NCBI GenBank assembly: GCA_951213105.1
Contig: OX578139.1
Location: 74,605,184 to 74,669,183 of the forward strand
DNA: 64,000 nt
From: Amaurobius ferox
Taxonomy: Eukaryota; Arthropoda; Arachnida; Araneae; Amaurobiidae
Reading direction: 5' to 3'
In this document: positions 1 through 10,867 of the stretch, one piece after another
Layout of the letters: every line of letters begins with the position of its first letter
Position numbering within the stretch: the first letter of the stretch is position 1
Made by a program: the position numbers and the translations under genes
Notes under the pieces: generated by a model
What the model was told of the DNA's origin: nothing
The model's database searches: none
Seen by the model: only the letters and a program-made list of their open reading frames with translations

Positions 1-445
1 TCCTTCCACTAGCCAGTAGACAGTTCCAATGGTGTCTATAGTTTAATACTATCGCCATTGTCAGAAACTGGCTATTCTACCGATTTTAATTCGAATTGTA
101 TGGCTGTCCTGATGAGAATGCAATGTCGAACTAACCGCCACTTTTTGTGTAATTTCAATTGATTGTTCTCTATGTCTTAATCTTTTATCTTGAGCTAATT
201 ATTATTGCCTTTTCTCATTTTTGCCGTGTTTTCTTTTTCATTTTTATATTTATATTTATATACTTTTAATTGTGATTTTTGTATCCTAATATTCTTCTCA
301 TCCCCCTTTCCATTGTAGTGATATGTTACCCTCTATCTTTATCCTTAGTCTTGGTCTATAGTTACTCATTTGCAACAGATATGCTAGAGATGGGTTTTTT
401 TTGTACATACAGTAGTTTATGCATAATTTACTATTAAAATCTTTC
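1..445. other. AT-rich flank, no gene seen
   Basis: No coding region, RNA gene or repeat family is recognised here. The sequence is AT-rich and runs into the microsatellite that starts near 450. Confidence 0.5.
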
Positions 446-449
446 ATTT

Positions 450-471
450 TATATATATATATATTCATATA

Positions 472-511
<40 letters not shown>

Positions 512-533
512 CACATATATATATATATATATA
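450..533. repeat. (AT)n microsatellite
   Basis: An almost pure AT dinucleotide tract with a few interruptions. It directly abuts the left end of the reverse-transcriptase element, which suggests that element inserted next to or into a TA-rich tract. A second tract lies just beyond the right end at 5145. Confidence 0.9.
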
Positions 534-1753
534 CATTGAAATGTAAATGTGATATCAAAAAGACTATACGACAAGCCGTTGAATATTTAAAAAAAAACAT
601 GATAAGAAAACATTATAAATAAAACAGGTACTAAACTGGTATAAAATACCTTTTTTTCTATGTTCCATATAAAAGTTAAGGAATGGAATAAGAATTACAT
701 GTGGTAAAGAGGGGTGAATACATTTTTTACAATACATTAAGATGAAAGTATTGATGTAAATCATATATGTATTGCAGGTACTTAAGGTACTAATCCCCTG
801 GTTCCCTGTATAAACATACATGGTGTAAATGCAAGAAATGTGTGCAAGATGAAAAGTTGCAAAACAGAAACATCGTTCTGCACGATGAGATAGGCCTTTT
901 CCAACTCCTAAAAATAATTTGAAATTGAATAAAGTGAAAAGCATTTCCGAAACCACGTACGTTATCAAGGGCCATACATGTTTCGTTAATGCGGATTCTA
1001 CGTTTCTGTGTGCATTGCTGTAAATTGTATTACAGAAATAATGCACATGGCCCGACGTAGAAGAAAATATAAATTGGATCAGATATATAAGAAATCAAAT
1101 ATAATAATAAAATATAATCAAATATACCAGCGTGTGGCTAAGTATTTATAGGAGAATACAATGTAATTAAAAGGTATAAGAATATAATAATATAAATGTG
1201 TTTACCCCTTGTACTGCTTAACAGTGTAAATTACTTGATACTGACTAAGCATTTTAATCCGAAACAGGTTACAGTTATTTCTATCTACTAAGATTTCAAT
1301 TGTTGAAAGTGAAACATGGAGATGAAAAATTATTTAAAATTGTTTGAGATTGATCTGTCAATATGTTGCTGTAATTGTAGCAAGGTGTTGAATTTAAAAT
1401 TAAAATGTGTTTTAATAAAAGAGAAAATAAGATTTGGAGGGTAGATACTTTGGATAGTGGTGTTTATGAATTTAAATAGATGTTCTTTGTAGTAATATGG
1501 TGCAATTAACATTTTTATTCTTAATAATTGGTTATTAATAATATTTTTATACATACTGCTTTTGAAAGATTGGATGAATAATGTTGAGGTTATAAGTTTC
1601 TATTTTGTCATATATTTTAAATTTTAATGTGTCTGCATTTTGAATTTTTAAACTAACGTCTAGATAATTGATCCAGTTTAATGTATATACATTTTCAATT
1701 AGTTGTAGATTAGATGGATAAAAATTAAAGTTTAATATAGGTGCTTCATTAGC
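534..1753 (-). repeat. Left arm of a ~1.2 kb inverted repeat (3' part of RT element)
   Basis: This segment reappears as a diverged reverse complement at 3787-5052. The two arms share the same predicted peptides, for example a run ending NVESALTKHVWPLITY, on opposite strands. Here it is the 3' part of a minus-strand reverse-transcriptase element. The outer ~500 bp reads as long frames in both arms but resembles no known domain and may be 3' untranslated sequence of the element. Confidence 0.8.
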
Positions 1754-3480
1754 AATTCCAATAATAATTAGATCATCAATAAATCTGTACATAAGACTGT
1801 AGAAAAGGTACTGAATTTCGTAAAAATGTAGATAAATGTTGGCCAGTAGTGTGGATGAGATTCTTCCTTCTGGTATTCCCTTATTTAATTTGTATATGCA
1901 ATTTCCTTGAGATAGATACTGTTTGAACAGAATGAATTTTAATAATGTTTTGAATTTTGGAAAAGAGATGTTTTTTGATTGAGTAAATTGTTCATAAAAA
2001 TTTAGTATGACTTTATATAAATCATTAATATCAATGTTATTAAAGAGGTATTTTTAAATCAAAAATTTTAATATTATGTATATAAGGTAGTTGTTTTAGT
2101 TTATTAATTAGTTCTAAACTATTTTTGATTATATGTGTTTGTTGTGTAGTAAAATGATCATAAATTTGATTTAGTATAATTAGAAGTTGTTTGTCAGCAG
2201 CATTGGCGTATGAATTAAAACCTATAGTAACAGTTCTAAAAGAAATTGGTGGTTGGAATTTAGGTATGAGTATCAGGTAAGGAAAATTAAGATTCTGTTT
2301 TTGCTTAAGAAGTTTGTAGTAAGCAATAATTTGTTTACTTATAATAGTGATATTAGAGTTTATAGGAGTTAATGAAATTGAGGTATGGAGTTATACAGTT
2401 TGAGTTCGTCCAAATAAAGTTTTTTGCAAATAAATGCATAATTACTTGATGTCTTATCAACATAAGTGATTACAAATTTATCTTGTAATAACTTGGTCTC
2501 TTTAAAGATGTCTTGGTAATTATGCGTATATTTTGGTATAGGAAATTATTGAATCAATTATTTTACATGCCAGGTGACTTTTCCTGGTCGTCCAAACAGT
2601 TACCTTACACCTTTCTGGTAACCTTTCTGGTAGGTCGGACAGTCTGGGTTTCAACAACAACAACAACACCTTTCTGGTAGGTCGGACAGTCTGGGTCTCA
2701 ACAACAACAACATGCCAGGTGAGTTGTACCTGCCAGCTTTTAAAGGCTTCAAAAGGGCAGTGGTATTTACCTGATATTTTAAATATATATTTATCTAGAT
2801 GAATGTCAAAAGCTTGTATTATTTTCTCTTTATTATATAGTAATGGTAGTCTGTATTTGGATCCATAGCTGAGAAATTGTTTGAGATGAGGTTCCTGAAT
2901 TAAATTGAGATTTCCGGTGATTACATGTCCATGATGTTGGCCAATAAATGGTAGATAGCATGATTCAGTGCACGAACAAGATACAGAATTGCTCAACTGT
3001 TTTGATAAAATATTGTAGTTGTATATTTTACGTCCTAATGGTACTGGATATTTATATGCTTTTATTATATTAACATTTATAATTTGAAAAAAGGATTGGA
3101 ATTTTTTTTAAATGTGTGCAAAGTTGAAATAATTAAATATAGGATTTGTGTAATTAATACCACAATAAGATTGGTTGGTTTTTTCTTTTTGGTGTGAAAG
3201 TGTGCGGTGAACACCTAGCAGTCTTCCTCTTGTTAATAAAAGGTCAAAAACAAGGTGTCCGAAATATTTTTTGTTATTAAGATCTGCGTGAAATATAAAG
3301 TTTATTTAAATGTTGCTTTTTGATAGAAAATACCCAGTTTCTGATTTTTTTTCCAATTATAGTTAGATTCAAGAAGAGTACTGAGATTATTTAGTTGAGA
3401 TTTGAAATCTCAGTTAAGGGAGTGTTTATTTTTGTGTATTCCCATCTTAGTGCGTGTGGTTTTGTGAGAATGAGTTTGCA
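1330..3480 (-). pseudogene. Degenerate reverse transcriptase of a Penelope-like or related retroelement
   Basis: Read on the minus strand, the translation shows reverse-transcriptase landmarks in order. An N-terminal segment (about 2995-2860) has a CSC cysteine motif followed by GHVITGNL. Next comes a LIPKF...FRTV block (about 2280-2220), a motif A-like FDLK/YLFNNI (about 2065-2030), a motif B-like GIPEGRISSTLLANIYL (about 1880), and the catalytic motif C as YRFIDDLII (about 1790). Then follow YPSNLQL, YLDVSLKI and KIYDK. The order and spacing match an invertebrate RT family carrying LPKxH and RYIDD motifs, of the Penelope-like type or close to it; no GIY-YIG endonuclease was found. It is broken by a one-base shift between FDLK and YLFNN in a run of A, by a 132-bp insertion at 2578-2709, and by several stops upstream. 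It ends near 1330 in the left arm of the inverted repeat. Confidence 0.75.
2578..2709 (-). mobile_element. 132-bp SINE-like insertion inside the RT pseudogene
   Basis: The insert is bounded by a perfect 13-bp direct repeat, ACATGCCAGGTGA, at 2565-2577 and 2710-2722, as expected of a target-site duplication. Inside are two copies of a unit carrying GACAGTCTGGGTTTC-like sequence followed by an ACA trinucleotide run, plus a segment like the GGACGGCCGGG motif of the copies at 20120-20230 and 28560-28775. It interrupts the RT frame just after the peptide SWQVQLTWH and so is younger than the RT element. Confidence 0.7.
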
Positions 3481-3786
3481 TCAAAGTATATACAGTTGGA
3501 GTTTTAATTGAAGCATTGAATTAATCATTTTTAACAATATTGTGACAATTAACAATTTGATTTAGTTCAAAAGGAAAAGCAGTATTATGCTTTAAAATGT
3601 GTTTGTTTTCAAAATAAATTCTGTCAGATGAATTTGGAATTATATCCAAAATAGAAATAATAACTGAATCAAAACCATGTTTGTAAAAATGTTCATACTC
3701 AAATTCATTTTCTGAATTGCGATCACAATGTTTTATGTTATTGCGATGTACATTTATTCTAAGATTTAATGATGTACCAGTCTGTC

Positions 3787-5052
3787 AACTAATGAAGCAC
3801 CTATATCAAACTTTAATTTTTATTCACCTAATCTACAACTAATTGAAAATGTATATGCATCAAACTGGATCAATTACCTAGACGTTAGTTTAACAATTCA
3901 AATTGCAGACACATTAAAATTTAAAATATACGACGAAACAGAAACTTATAACTTCAAAGTAAATAAACTTCAACATTATTCATCCAATCTTTCAAAATCA
4001 GTATATAAAAATATTATTAATAACCAGTTATTAAGAATAAAAATGTTAAGATGTTAAGTATACCTTGTTAATACAATGAACATCTTTTTAAATTCATAAA
4101 CACCACTATCCAAAATACCTACCCGCCAAACCTTATTTTCTTTTTTATTAAAACACATTTTAATTTTAAATTCAACATCTTGCTACAATTACAGCAACAT
4201 ATTGACAGATCATTCTCAAACAATTTTAAATAATTTTTCCATCTCCATGTTTCACTTCCAACAGTTGAAACCTTAGTATATAGAGTTAACTGTAACCTGT
4301 ATTGAGTAAAAATGCTTAGTCAGTATCATGTAATCTACACAGCTCAGCAGCGCAAGGGATAAATACATTTATATTATTATATTCTTATACCTTTTCATTA
4401 CATTATATTCTCCTATAAATACCATTTAGCCACACGCTGGTATATTTGATTATTATATTGATTTCTTATATATCTGATCCAATTTGGGTGTGTGTGTGTA
4501 TTTTTTTCTACGTCGGGCAATGTGCATTATTTCTGTAATACAATTTACAGTAATACACACAGAAACGTAGAATCCGCATTAACGAAACATGTATGGCCCT
4601 TGATAACGTACATGGTTTCGAAAATGCTTTTCACTTTATTCAATTTATTCAATTTATTCAATTTCAAAAAAAATTTGAGAGCTAGAAAAGGCCTAGCTCA
4701 TCGTGCAAAACAATGTTTCTGTTTTGCAACTTCTCATCTTTAAACACATCTCTTGCATTTACACCATGTATGTTTATGCAGGGAACAAGGGGATTAGTAC
4801 CTTAAGTACCTGCAATACATATATGATTTATATCAATACTTTCATCTTAATGTATTGTAAAAAATTTATTCACCCCTCTTTACCACATGTAATTCTTATT
4901 CCATTCCTTAACTTTTATATGGAACAGGGAAAAAAAGGTATTTTATACCAATTTAGTACCTGTTTTATTTATAATGTTTTCTTATCATGTTTTTTTTTAA
5001 ATATTCAACGGCTTGTCGTATAGTATTTTTGATGTCACATTTACATTTCAGT
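3787..5052 (+). mobile_element. Truncated inverted copy of the RT element (right arm)
   Basis: Plus-strand sequence here is the diverged reverse complement of 534-1753. It begins inside the RT coding part, just past the YIDD region (NEAPI-like start, then YLDVSL), so it is a 5'-truncated partial copy. It lies head to head with the longer minus-strand copy. Frames at 4492-5023 mirror those at 564-1046. Partial copies in inverted orientation next to a longer one are a known habit of Penelope-like elements. Confidence 0.75.
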
Positions 5053-5144
5053 CCATCTTCCTTTCACTTATGCTATACAGAACATTTTCTATTAATGATC
5101 AATTTCAGGTATATAATACAAGTAAAATAAAAATTCTTCAATTA

Positions 5145-5245
<101 letters not shown>

Positions 5246-5299
5246 TTTATATATATTAGTTTATTTATTTATTTATTAATTTATATATATATATTAATT

Positions 5300-5984
5300 T
5301 CCGTCTTAGGCTTGTTCTATGACAGCTATGAAAAAATTCTTCCTCATGCTTTAATTGCGCCCGAGATACAGAGGGCTAAAAATTCCATCTTGCGGAAGTA
5401 AATACTACATTTTCATTCACATTTCATCGCCGTTTCATTTTCATTACTTGTCGCGGAACGCTACCGTGTTCCTATATATGTATATCGAACTTATCTATAA
5501 CGATTAACTGTCTGTAACGATTTTTTCCAGAGGTTCCTAGAATATTGTTATAGACAGATTTCACTGTATTTATGCATACCAAGAATCGTATATATGTATA
5601 AAATTTATTCCAGGAAAAATATTATTTTAGGGTACAACGAATTGTACACATATAAAGTATTGCATTCCAGAAAAAAAAACCTATTTATGTATATACAACA
5701 ACCTACAGAATATATGTACGGGGTTCCAAATAATGTTCTTAAGCATCCCAACAACTTTGTAGGGAAAGGTCTATGGGTAGACACGTGATATAATCTATAG
5801 TAAACCGACCATGCCCGATGGAATAAAACTGATTGAAGCGCCCTTAGCGAAAAATTAGAAATGATAATGAACTCGGAAGCAAAGTGAAATAGGAGAAAAA
5901 AGACGATTACGAAGATATACAGCATTAGTACGAATCGACAAAAAATAACGATCCTCAAATAAAGATCTTTACACACGAAAAAAA
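5300..5984. other. No gene seen
   Basis: Low-complexity AT-rich DNA. A 129-codon minus-strand frame at 5605-5994 has a biased, hydrophobic composition and no recognisable domain or splice structure; I do not call it a gene. Confidence 0.4.
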
Positions 5985-6435
5985 TTGATGTCATATTTTA
6001 TTTTACAATGAGTCACGTGATCTCTACCTATATCATGGGTGTATTTATTATTTCCCTTTTTATTTAAAAATCTACATAACATAACATATTTTGCTGAAAT
6101 TTTTTCCACATTTTATGTGATAGTTTAAATATTTCCTAAAATTTTTTGAAGCAATTTGTGAATTTTCGTTTAAAAAATATTTGAAAAATTAAGTCCCATA
6201 GCGTTCAATGTATTTCATATTTTCAACCCGGGTTAAATCCGAAACTCATTGGGAGATATTATTCATTTTCATTCCCATATGTCCCACAGACCGTCTTAAC
6301 AACACACTAAAATTTCATTTTGATAAAGTCATTTTTACGGCAGTTATTGTGCGACCGGTCAGACAAACAGACAGAATGACGAAAGTCATAAACACTTTTC
6401 AACTATGTTGGAAAGTGTTAAAAATGAAGCTACCG
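5985..6435 (+). repeat. Dispersed repeat, copy 1 (pair with 53005-53445)
   Basis: About 450 bp matching 53005-53445 in the same orientation, with shared blocks such as GTCACGTGATCTCT, CATATTTTGCTGAAATTTT and CATTTTTACGGCAGTTATTG, then a CAGACAGA tract. The copies are clearly diverged. Neither shows terminal inverted repeats or coding capacity, so the type of element is unknown. Confidence 0.75.
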
Positions 6436-7139
6436 CTGTTTAACAATTTCGCATCCTTTGAGTTTCTTTGTCACGTACCGCAAAAACTATAGCATACAAA
6501 AATATGAAATTTGATACATGTGTAGAGAAATATTTGGGGAATACAATAATATAAACCAATATTCGATTTAAAACTTACTTTAGGAAATATTTAATGTCAA
6601 AGTTAAAGGAAGAGTATTTGAGTTGTTAGTTCGCGCCTTGGATAGAATAGTAATAGCGAGACCTCGAAATTTTGTAGGTATGTATCTACATAGTTGAATT
6701 TTTGCAAACCTTTTTTTAAACTTTGATTTAGTTAATGAGTTATTCACATTTTTATGCACTTCTGAAATGAAAATTTTTCATTCAAATTTAATTGGTTGAG
6801 CCGATTTCCAACTGTGATTGGTTGCTAGCAGAAACTTCACAAAGATGGCCGAGGACTAAGTTATTGAAGTATTAAAAACATAGATATTTGATTCTAAACT
6901 TGAGTACAGCGTTAGTTAATGCACCTGGGACAATGTGGAATGTTGACAACCACATGCCTCATTGTTTATTCTTACAAAACAAACAGCGCGTTTCTCAACC
7001 ATTGTTGTTATGAACATTACGATTAAAGTGTTATATTGCACAACAATTAAACACCTTATTGTTGTAAATCTCTGTATACTAGAAACGTAACACGATATTT
7101 TGCCACTGTATTACGAGCAGACGTCAAAACGTACAGTTA

Positions 7140-7465
7140 TGAAATTTTGCCGTTTGTTCGTAGTGCAGTAAGCAATCGTTCGTAATAGCAGGCGGCACAA
7201 ATAAGTTCGCGTTGCAGTCTCTGCGAGCGCAAGCGAGTAGGAGACGAAGCCTTTCGACTCACAACGCGAGATACGAGGTTGGCGAACGTAACGAACAGGG
7301 GCCTGGGGTCCGAACGGGGTGAAATAACTCGTGAAGCAAATTACGGGAATTGGTGAGTGTCAGCTAATAAGGAGATGAAGCCCCAACCCAACGGATTACG
7401 CCTGAAGCGAGATCCGGCGAATGAGAGGCAGCAAACGGGGGCGCTTTTTCGCTTTGTTGTTGAGT
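7140..7465. repeat. GC-rich block of two diverged ~130-bp tandem units
   Basis: This stretch is much richer in G, C and CpG than its surroundings. It holds two related units offset by about 130 bp: GGAGACGAAGCC at about 7241 corresponds to GGAGATGAAGCC at about 7371, with matching GCGAGAT, GGCGAA and GGGGC blocks after each. It lies about 400 bp beyond the last pseudokinase exon. It may be part of a transposon or a CpG-rich regulatory block; I see no reading frame. Confidence 0.5.
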
Positions 7466-7850
7466 CATTATCCTAACTTTTTAAATTCTCCTAGGGACGC
7501 TGCGCTGCAATCCTTTTTATACGAGCGAATATGGTCACTTTGCTGCAGGTAAACTTTCAGGATACACTCATGGACTTTTCCTTACAAGGTTATTTGGATG
7601 CTTAAGGACTTTCCTAAGAACCCTGCACATCCATCATGTACAGCCCAAAGCAAAATAATCCTTGATTTGACATATACAAAATCCTTCTATACATGTACTA
7701 GATCCATTTGAATATAATGTATAAACTTCATAAGATGCAGTGCATTTCATACAAATGTTTTAACAAAGCAGATTTTGCTGTCTTTTTCTTCGATTGATGT
7801 TCCTCATAATAGATTTATTTGATCATTGATTAATTATTTAAAATGAGCCA

Positions 7851-8075
7851 TTAACTTTTCAATGAATTACCTTTCTTTTTCCACATGTCTTCGGGTTTCG
7901 ACAAACTTCCTGTGCTCTCTATATATATGTGTTGCATAAGAGCGTAGGCGGATAGCCGATCTTCCGGACGATGATTGAGGCAGGTGGTAATAAAATTCCA
8001 AATATGTCCTGTAGTTTTCCTGCCAACCTTGCAGGCGGGAAGTGCCTTCTGGACGCTCTTCCTGAATTTCTTTTT
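7851..8075 (-). CDS. Pseudokinase-like gene, exon 3 (C-lobe end and stop)
   Basis: The exon follows an acceptor (TTACAG) at 8076 in phase 0. Its 74 codons start KKKFRKSVQKAL and end GNSLKS before a TAA at 7851-7853. It carries the end of a kinase C-lobe: a FITTCLNHRPEDRLSAYAL segment that matches subdomain XI, including the conserved arginine, and a final HIYI helix. A possible donor (AAAG/GTAATT) at 7870 means the gene could instead splice on to a further exon towards lower coordinates. I prefer the simple stop. Confidence 0.75.
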   Translation of the reverse strand, partial: KKKFRKSVQKALPACKVGRKTTGHIWNFITTCLNHRPEDRLSAYALMQHIYIESTGSLSKPEDMWKKKGNSLKS

Positions 8076-9005
8076 CTGTAACATAAACATTCAGTTAGTA
8101 GAAATCGAGAAAAATTGCTCGAAGACTGATTACACAGAATAGTATTAAATTAAATATAAATGGAGTTTAATGTTACTAACTATATTAAACCCGTCATAAG
8201 ACAGGGTATATAATATTAACCTAAACATTAACTGTTATCCATGTGCTGGCGCTGAAAAAATCCATAGCCCGTATGAATAAAAATGATTAATTAATGCATA
8301 ACACACTAAAACGCAATTACTAAACTACGCTGTAGATCTCCTTAATAAAAAAGTGATTACTATACTCGTATGACTCCTTAACAAAACACAATTGCTATAT
8401 GACCCCATAGACAAGGAACGCCCATAAAAATTGTAGGCCTACTTGCAAAAATTTATCATACCCCCTCCATATTTGTTTTTCCCTCCTTATAAATCTTTCA
8501 TGTCTTCTCCACTTATGGAGCTGGGGCTTCAGCGACTGGTCAGTCCACCAAGCTCAAGTCCATTAAGAGGATTTTTTTACTCCGCATCTCTGGAACGTAT
8601 GAAAAAGTGGAGCGTGTTAATAATTCTCGGGAATCCAGCCGAAAATGCAACACCGTTCATTTATAAAATTTATTTTTATATCCATTTTTCCTTTGTTTAA
8701 ATGTGAAAAAAATAATAAAAGTCGTCTGCCTTATAAACACATTTATTGTAATTGCGTTGCTGAGCAACATGATATAATAAGATTTTTCAAATAAATTTGT
8801 GGAAAAACTTTCATCTGCATAATGCTGTTTTTATTGAAGATTCTTTCTCGACAACCCCCTAATCCTGGAAACTCAAAACATGGACTGAATTTTAAGTGGG
8901 ACTACCCACAAAATTGAGTGAAATTCGGTGCAGGCATTCTCCCACGATGATGAGACAAGCAGATGTATTTCCGATGTTATTTATATAGACATGAGTATTT
9001 CATAC
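8076..9005 (-). other. Intron 2 of the pseudokinase-like gene
   Basis: The donor is GTATG at 9005-9001 and the acceptor TTACAG ends at 8076. The intron holds AT-rich sequence with no recognised element. Confidence 0.7.
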
Positions 9006-9219
9006 CTGAACATATGCGAATAAATTGGGATATACATCATCCGTCCAGCTTTGGGGATCCGGTGGTAATGTTTTCTGTCCATAACTTTGGGTGCACATGT
9101 CCAGCGTCAGAATTCCTAAACACCAAATGTCGAAAGGAACTCCCATGACAGCAGACTGGAAATCGGATTTTTCCACATTCCATGTTTCGGGAGCGTAGTA
9201 CATGCCATACACTCTGTAT
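9006..9219 (-). CDS. Pseudokinase-like gene, exon 2 (activation segment to subdomain X)
   Basis: The exon runs from the acceptor TTCTTCAG (9220-9221) to the donor CAG/GTATG. It completes the AA left by exon 1 to give a lysine codon and reads KYRVYGMYYAPETW, which contains the APE motif closing a kinase activation segment. It continues through VPFDIWCLGILTLDM, the counterpart of the DVWSLG motif with its conserved aspartate. Length 214 nt restores phase 0. GC content is clearly higher than in the intron, as expected of selected coding sequence. Confidence 0.85.
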
Positions 9220-9317
9220 CTGAAGAAGAAAATACGGTTAATTTTTTTTACAAGCAGATATTTCTCATATCGGTCATTTTTTAGATATACTGGCAGTGGG
9301 GGAATTTACTATGAAAC

Positions 9318-9519
9318 TAGGGATAGCAAAAACGAGATTCGGACAAAAAACTTGCTCCTGAAATCTCGAAATAAAAAATGCCAAAATACCGGGATCTCTT
9401 TTAAAGATCTTCCTGGCATATCCCAGGTCTCAAATACCCACTTGCTACTGTAGCCAAGATTTATTCTCAGAATTCGGGAGCAAGTTTCTTTGTCCGAATC
9501 TCAATATCGCCATCCCTTG
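9318..9519. mobile_element. ~200-bp MITE with inverted ends
   Basis: The left end starts CTAGGGATAGC and the right end, reverse complemented, starts CAAGGGATGGC. About 50 bp on each side pair imperfectly, including GAGATTCGGACAAA and AACTTGCTCC. There is no coding capacity. It lies just upstream of pseudokinase exon 2, within intron 1. Confidence 0.6.
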
Positions 9520-9529
9520 ATACGTAAAT

Positions 9530-9559
9530 GATACAAATAACACTGGTGTTATTTGTATC
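9530..9559. repeat. Perfect 14-bp-arm hairpin
   Basis: GATACAAATAACAC, a two-base spacer, then GTGTTATTTGTATC form a perfect inverted repeat directly beside the MITE at 9318-9519. It may be another tiny insertion or the outer part of that element. Confidence 0.7.
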
Positions 9560-9819
9560 ATGCGAGTGGTTTTCAAAATACGCATTTGAAACAGAAAAAA
9601 AATCAATCCTACCAACTCAACTGGCATCAAATGTCTTAAAGATCAATCGTAACAATTTATTTTTACGTTTAAATCATTTTTTTCTTTTCAGTGTTATGAT
9701 TTTTTTTTTATCAGAACATTGATAAGTTTTTCTCCAGACTTTTCTCAGAACATTGATTTTGCTTCAGAACAAGCTTTTACCGCTATAAAGCAGTTACTGT
9801 GTAATTCTTTTCTTTTATT

Positions 9820-10583
9820 ACTTTCCCTGCAATACATGGTAATGTATAGGGAAAGTATTGGAATCATGCCGAAAATCACAACTCGAGTTTTCGACGGATC
9901 TACACGTTTCGAGACCTCTAGAATACGAAAAAACCATTTTTAGCGTGACGTCTGTGTGTGTGTCTGTGTGTCTGTGTGTCTGTCTGTGCAGATATTGTAT
10001 CCACTCTAACTAAAAAACTAATGGACTGAATTTCACAAAATTTTGTAGGTAAGTCACTTGTGGGCGGGGCTGGTGCTGATTAGTTTTGGGTACGATTCAG
10101 AATAAAAGAACCCGCCTTTTTTGTGAAATGGCCCTCAAAAGCTTGTATCCACTGTAGCTGAAAAACTAATGCACCGAATTTCACAAAATTCGGTAGATGA
10201 GTTACGTATAGGTCACCCTGGTGCTGATTAGATTTTGGTACGATTCAGAAAAAAATAACCTGCCTTTTTTTGCAAAATGGCCCGCAAAAATTGCCAAAAT
10301 CTAAAATAAAAAACTGGGTATATTCAAACACATCCATTAAATGCTGATTTAATACGTAATTTTTAACGATGAAAAGAATAAGACCAACCCCATTACATTA
10401 GGACTAGCCGTTCTCGAGATATTTTAGTTTTTCGTATTTTTCCTACATCATTTTTGAAAATAAGTCCGGTTTTCAAATGAGAACGAAAATTGAATTAAAA
10501 ATTAATTAAATTTAATTGAAATAAATAGAACGTGAATATAAGTCTGCAGGGAAAGTCATGTGCTGCCCACATCAGATTTTTTT
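9820..10583 (+). mobile_element. Interspersed family A, copy 1 (plus orientation)
   Basis: It begins with a small palindrome built on ACTTTCCCTGCA...TAGGGAAAGT, continues with an ACTCGAGTTTTCGACGGA block and a TGTCTGTG tract, and ends GGGAAAGTCATGTGCTGCCC then CACATCAGATTTTTT. The 3' end can fold as ATGTG-loop-CACAT. Inside are two ~135-bp direct repeats (from about 9985 and 10140), each with a CGAATTTCACAAAATT-like block and a GGTGCTGATTAG block. No protein is encoded. The same ends occur at 10868, 21-23 kb, 33 kb and 43 kb. Confidence 0.75.
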
Positions 10584-10867
10584 TCATAGGGCGGGGGCAA
10601 CGAAATTGTTTGCTTCTCAGAGTTAATAAACAGTCGATTAATAAACATTTCCCTTAATTACTTGGAAATTTCAAAAAAATAAAACGAGATCTATAGTTAT
10701 GTTTTTAAAAACACTGATTTTAATCGGTTTCTATGAATGCTCCTATGGCTTGGCTCTTGAATGAAATTTCTATTCTTAAAGTACAGTCAACTTAAAAACT
10801 CTCTTAAAGAAAGGGAAACCAGCAGATACTATAAGCACGTACTTGAATCGAGAAGACAAAGGCAACA
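10584..10867. other. Spacer between inverted family A copies
   Basis: About 280 bp separating the two family A copies that point at each other. AT-rich, with no frame or repeat recognised. Confidence 0.5.

Noticed and set aside
298..622. Overlapping frames over the (AT)n tract on both strands
   Set aside because: They consist of Tyr-Ile dipeptide runs from the dinucleotide repeat; no coding signal.
564..1046. 160-codon minus-strand frame and its mirror at 4492-5023
   Set aside because: Conserved only because the two arms are copies of one element; no domain, and the frame is broken in the right arm. Treated as retroelement tail.
4540..4640. Search for a hammerhead ribozyme in the RT element arms
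   Set aside because: GAAAC is present but no CUGAUGA core with fitting stems was found by eye.
5605..5994. 129-codon minus-strand frame
   Set aside because: Hydrophobic, AT-driven composition, no motif, no splice partners.
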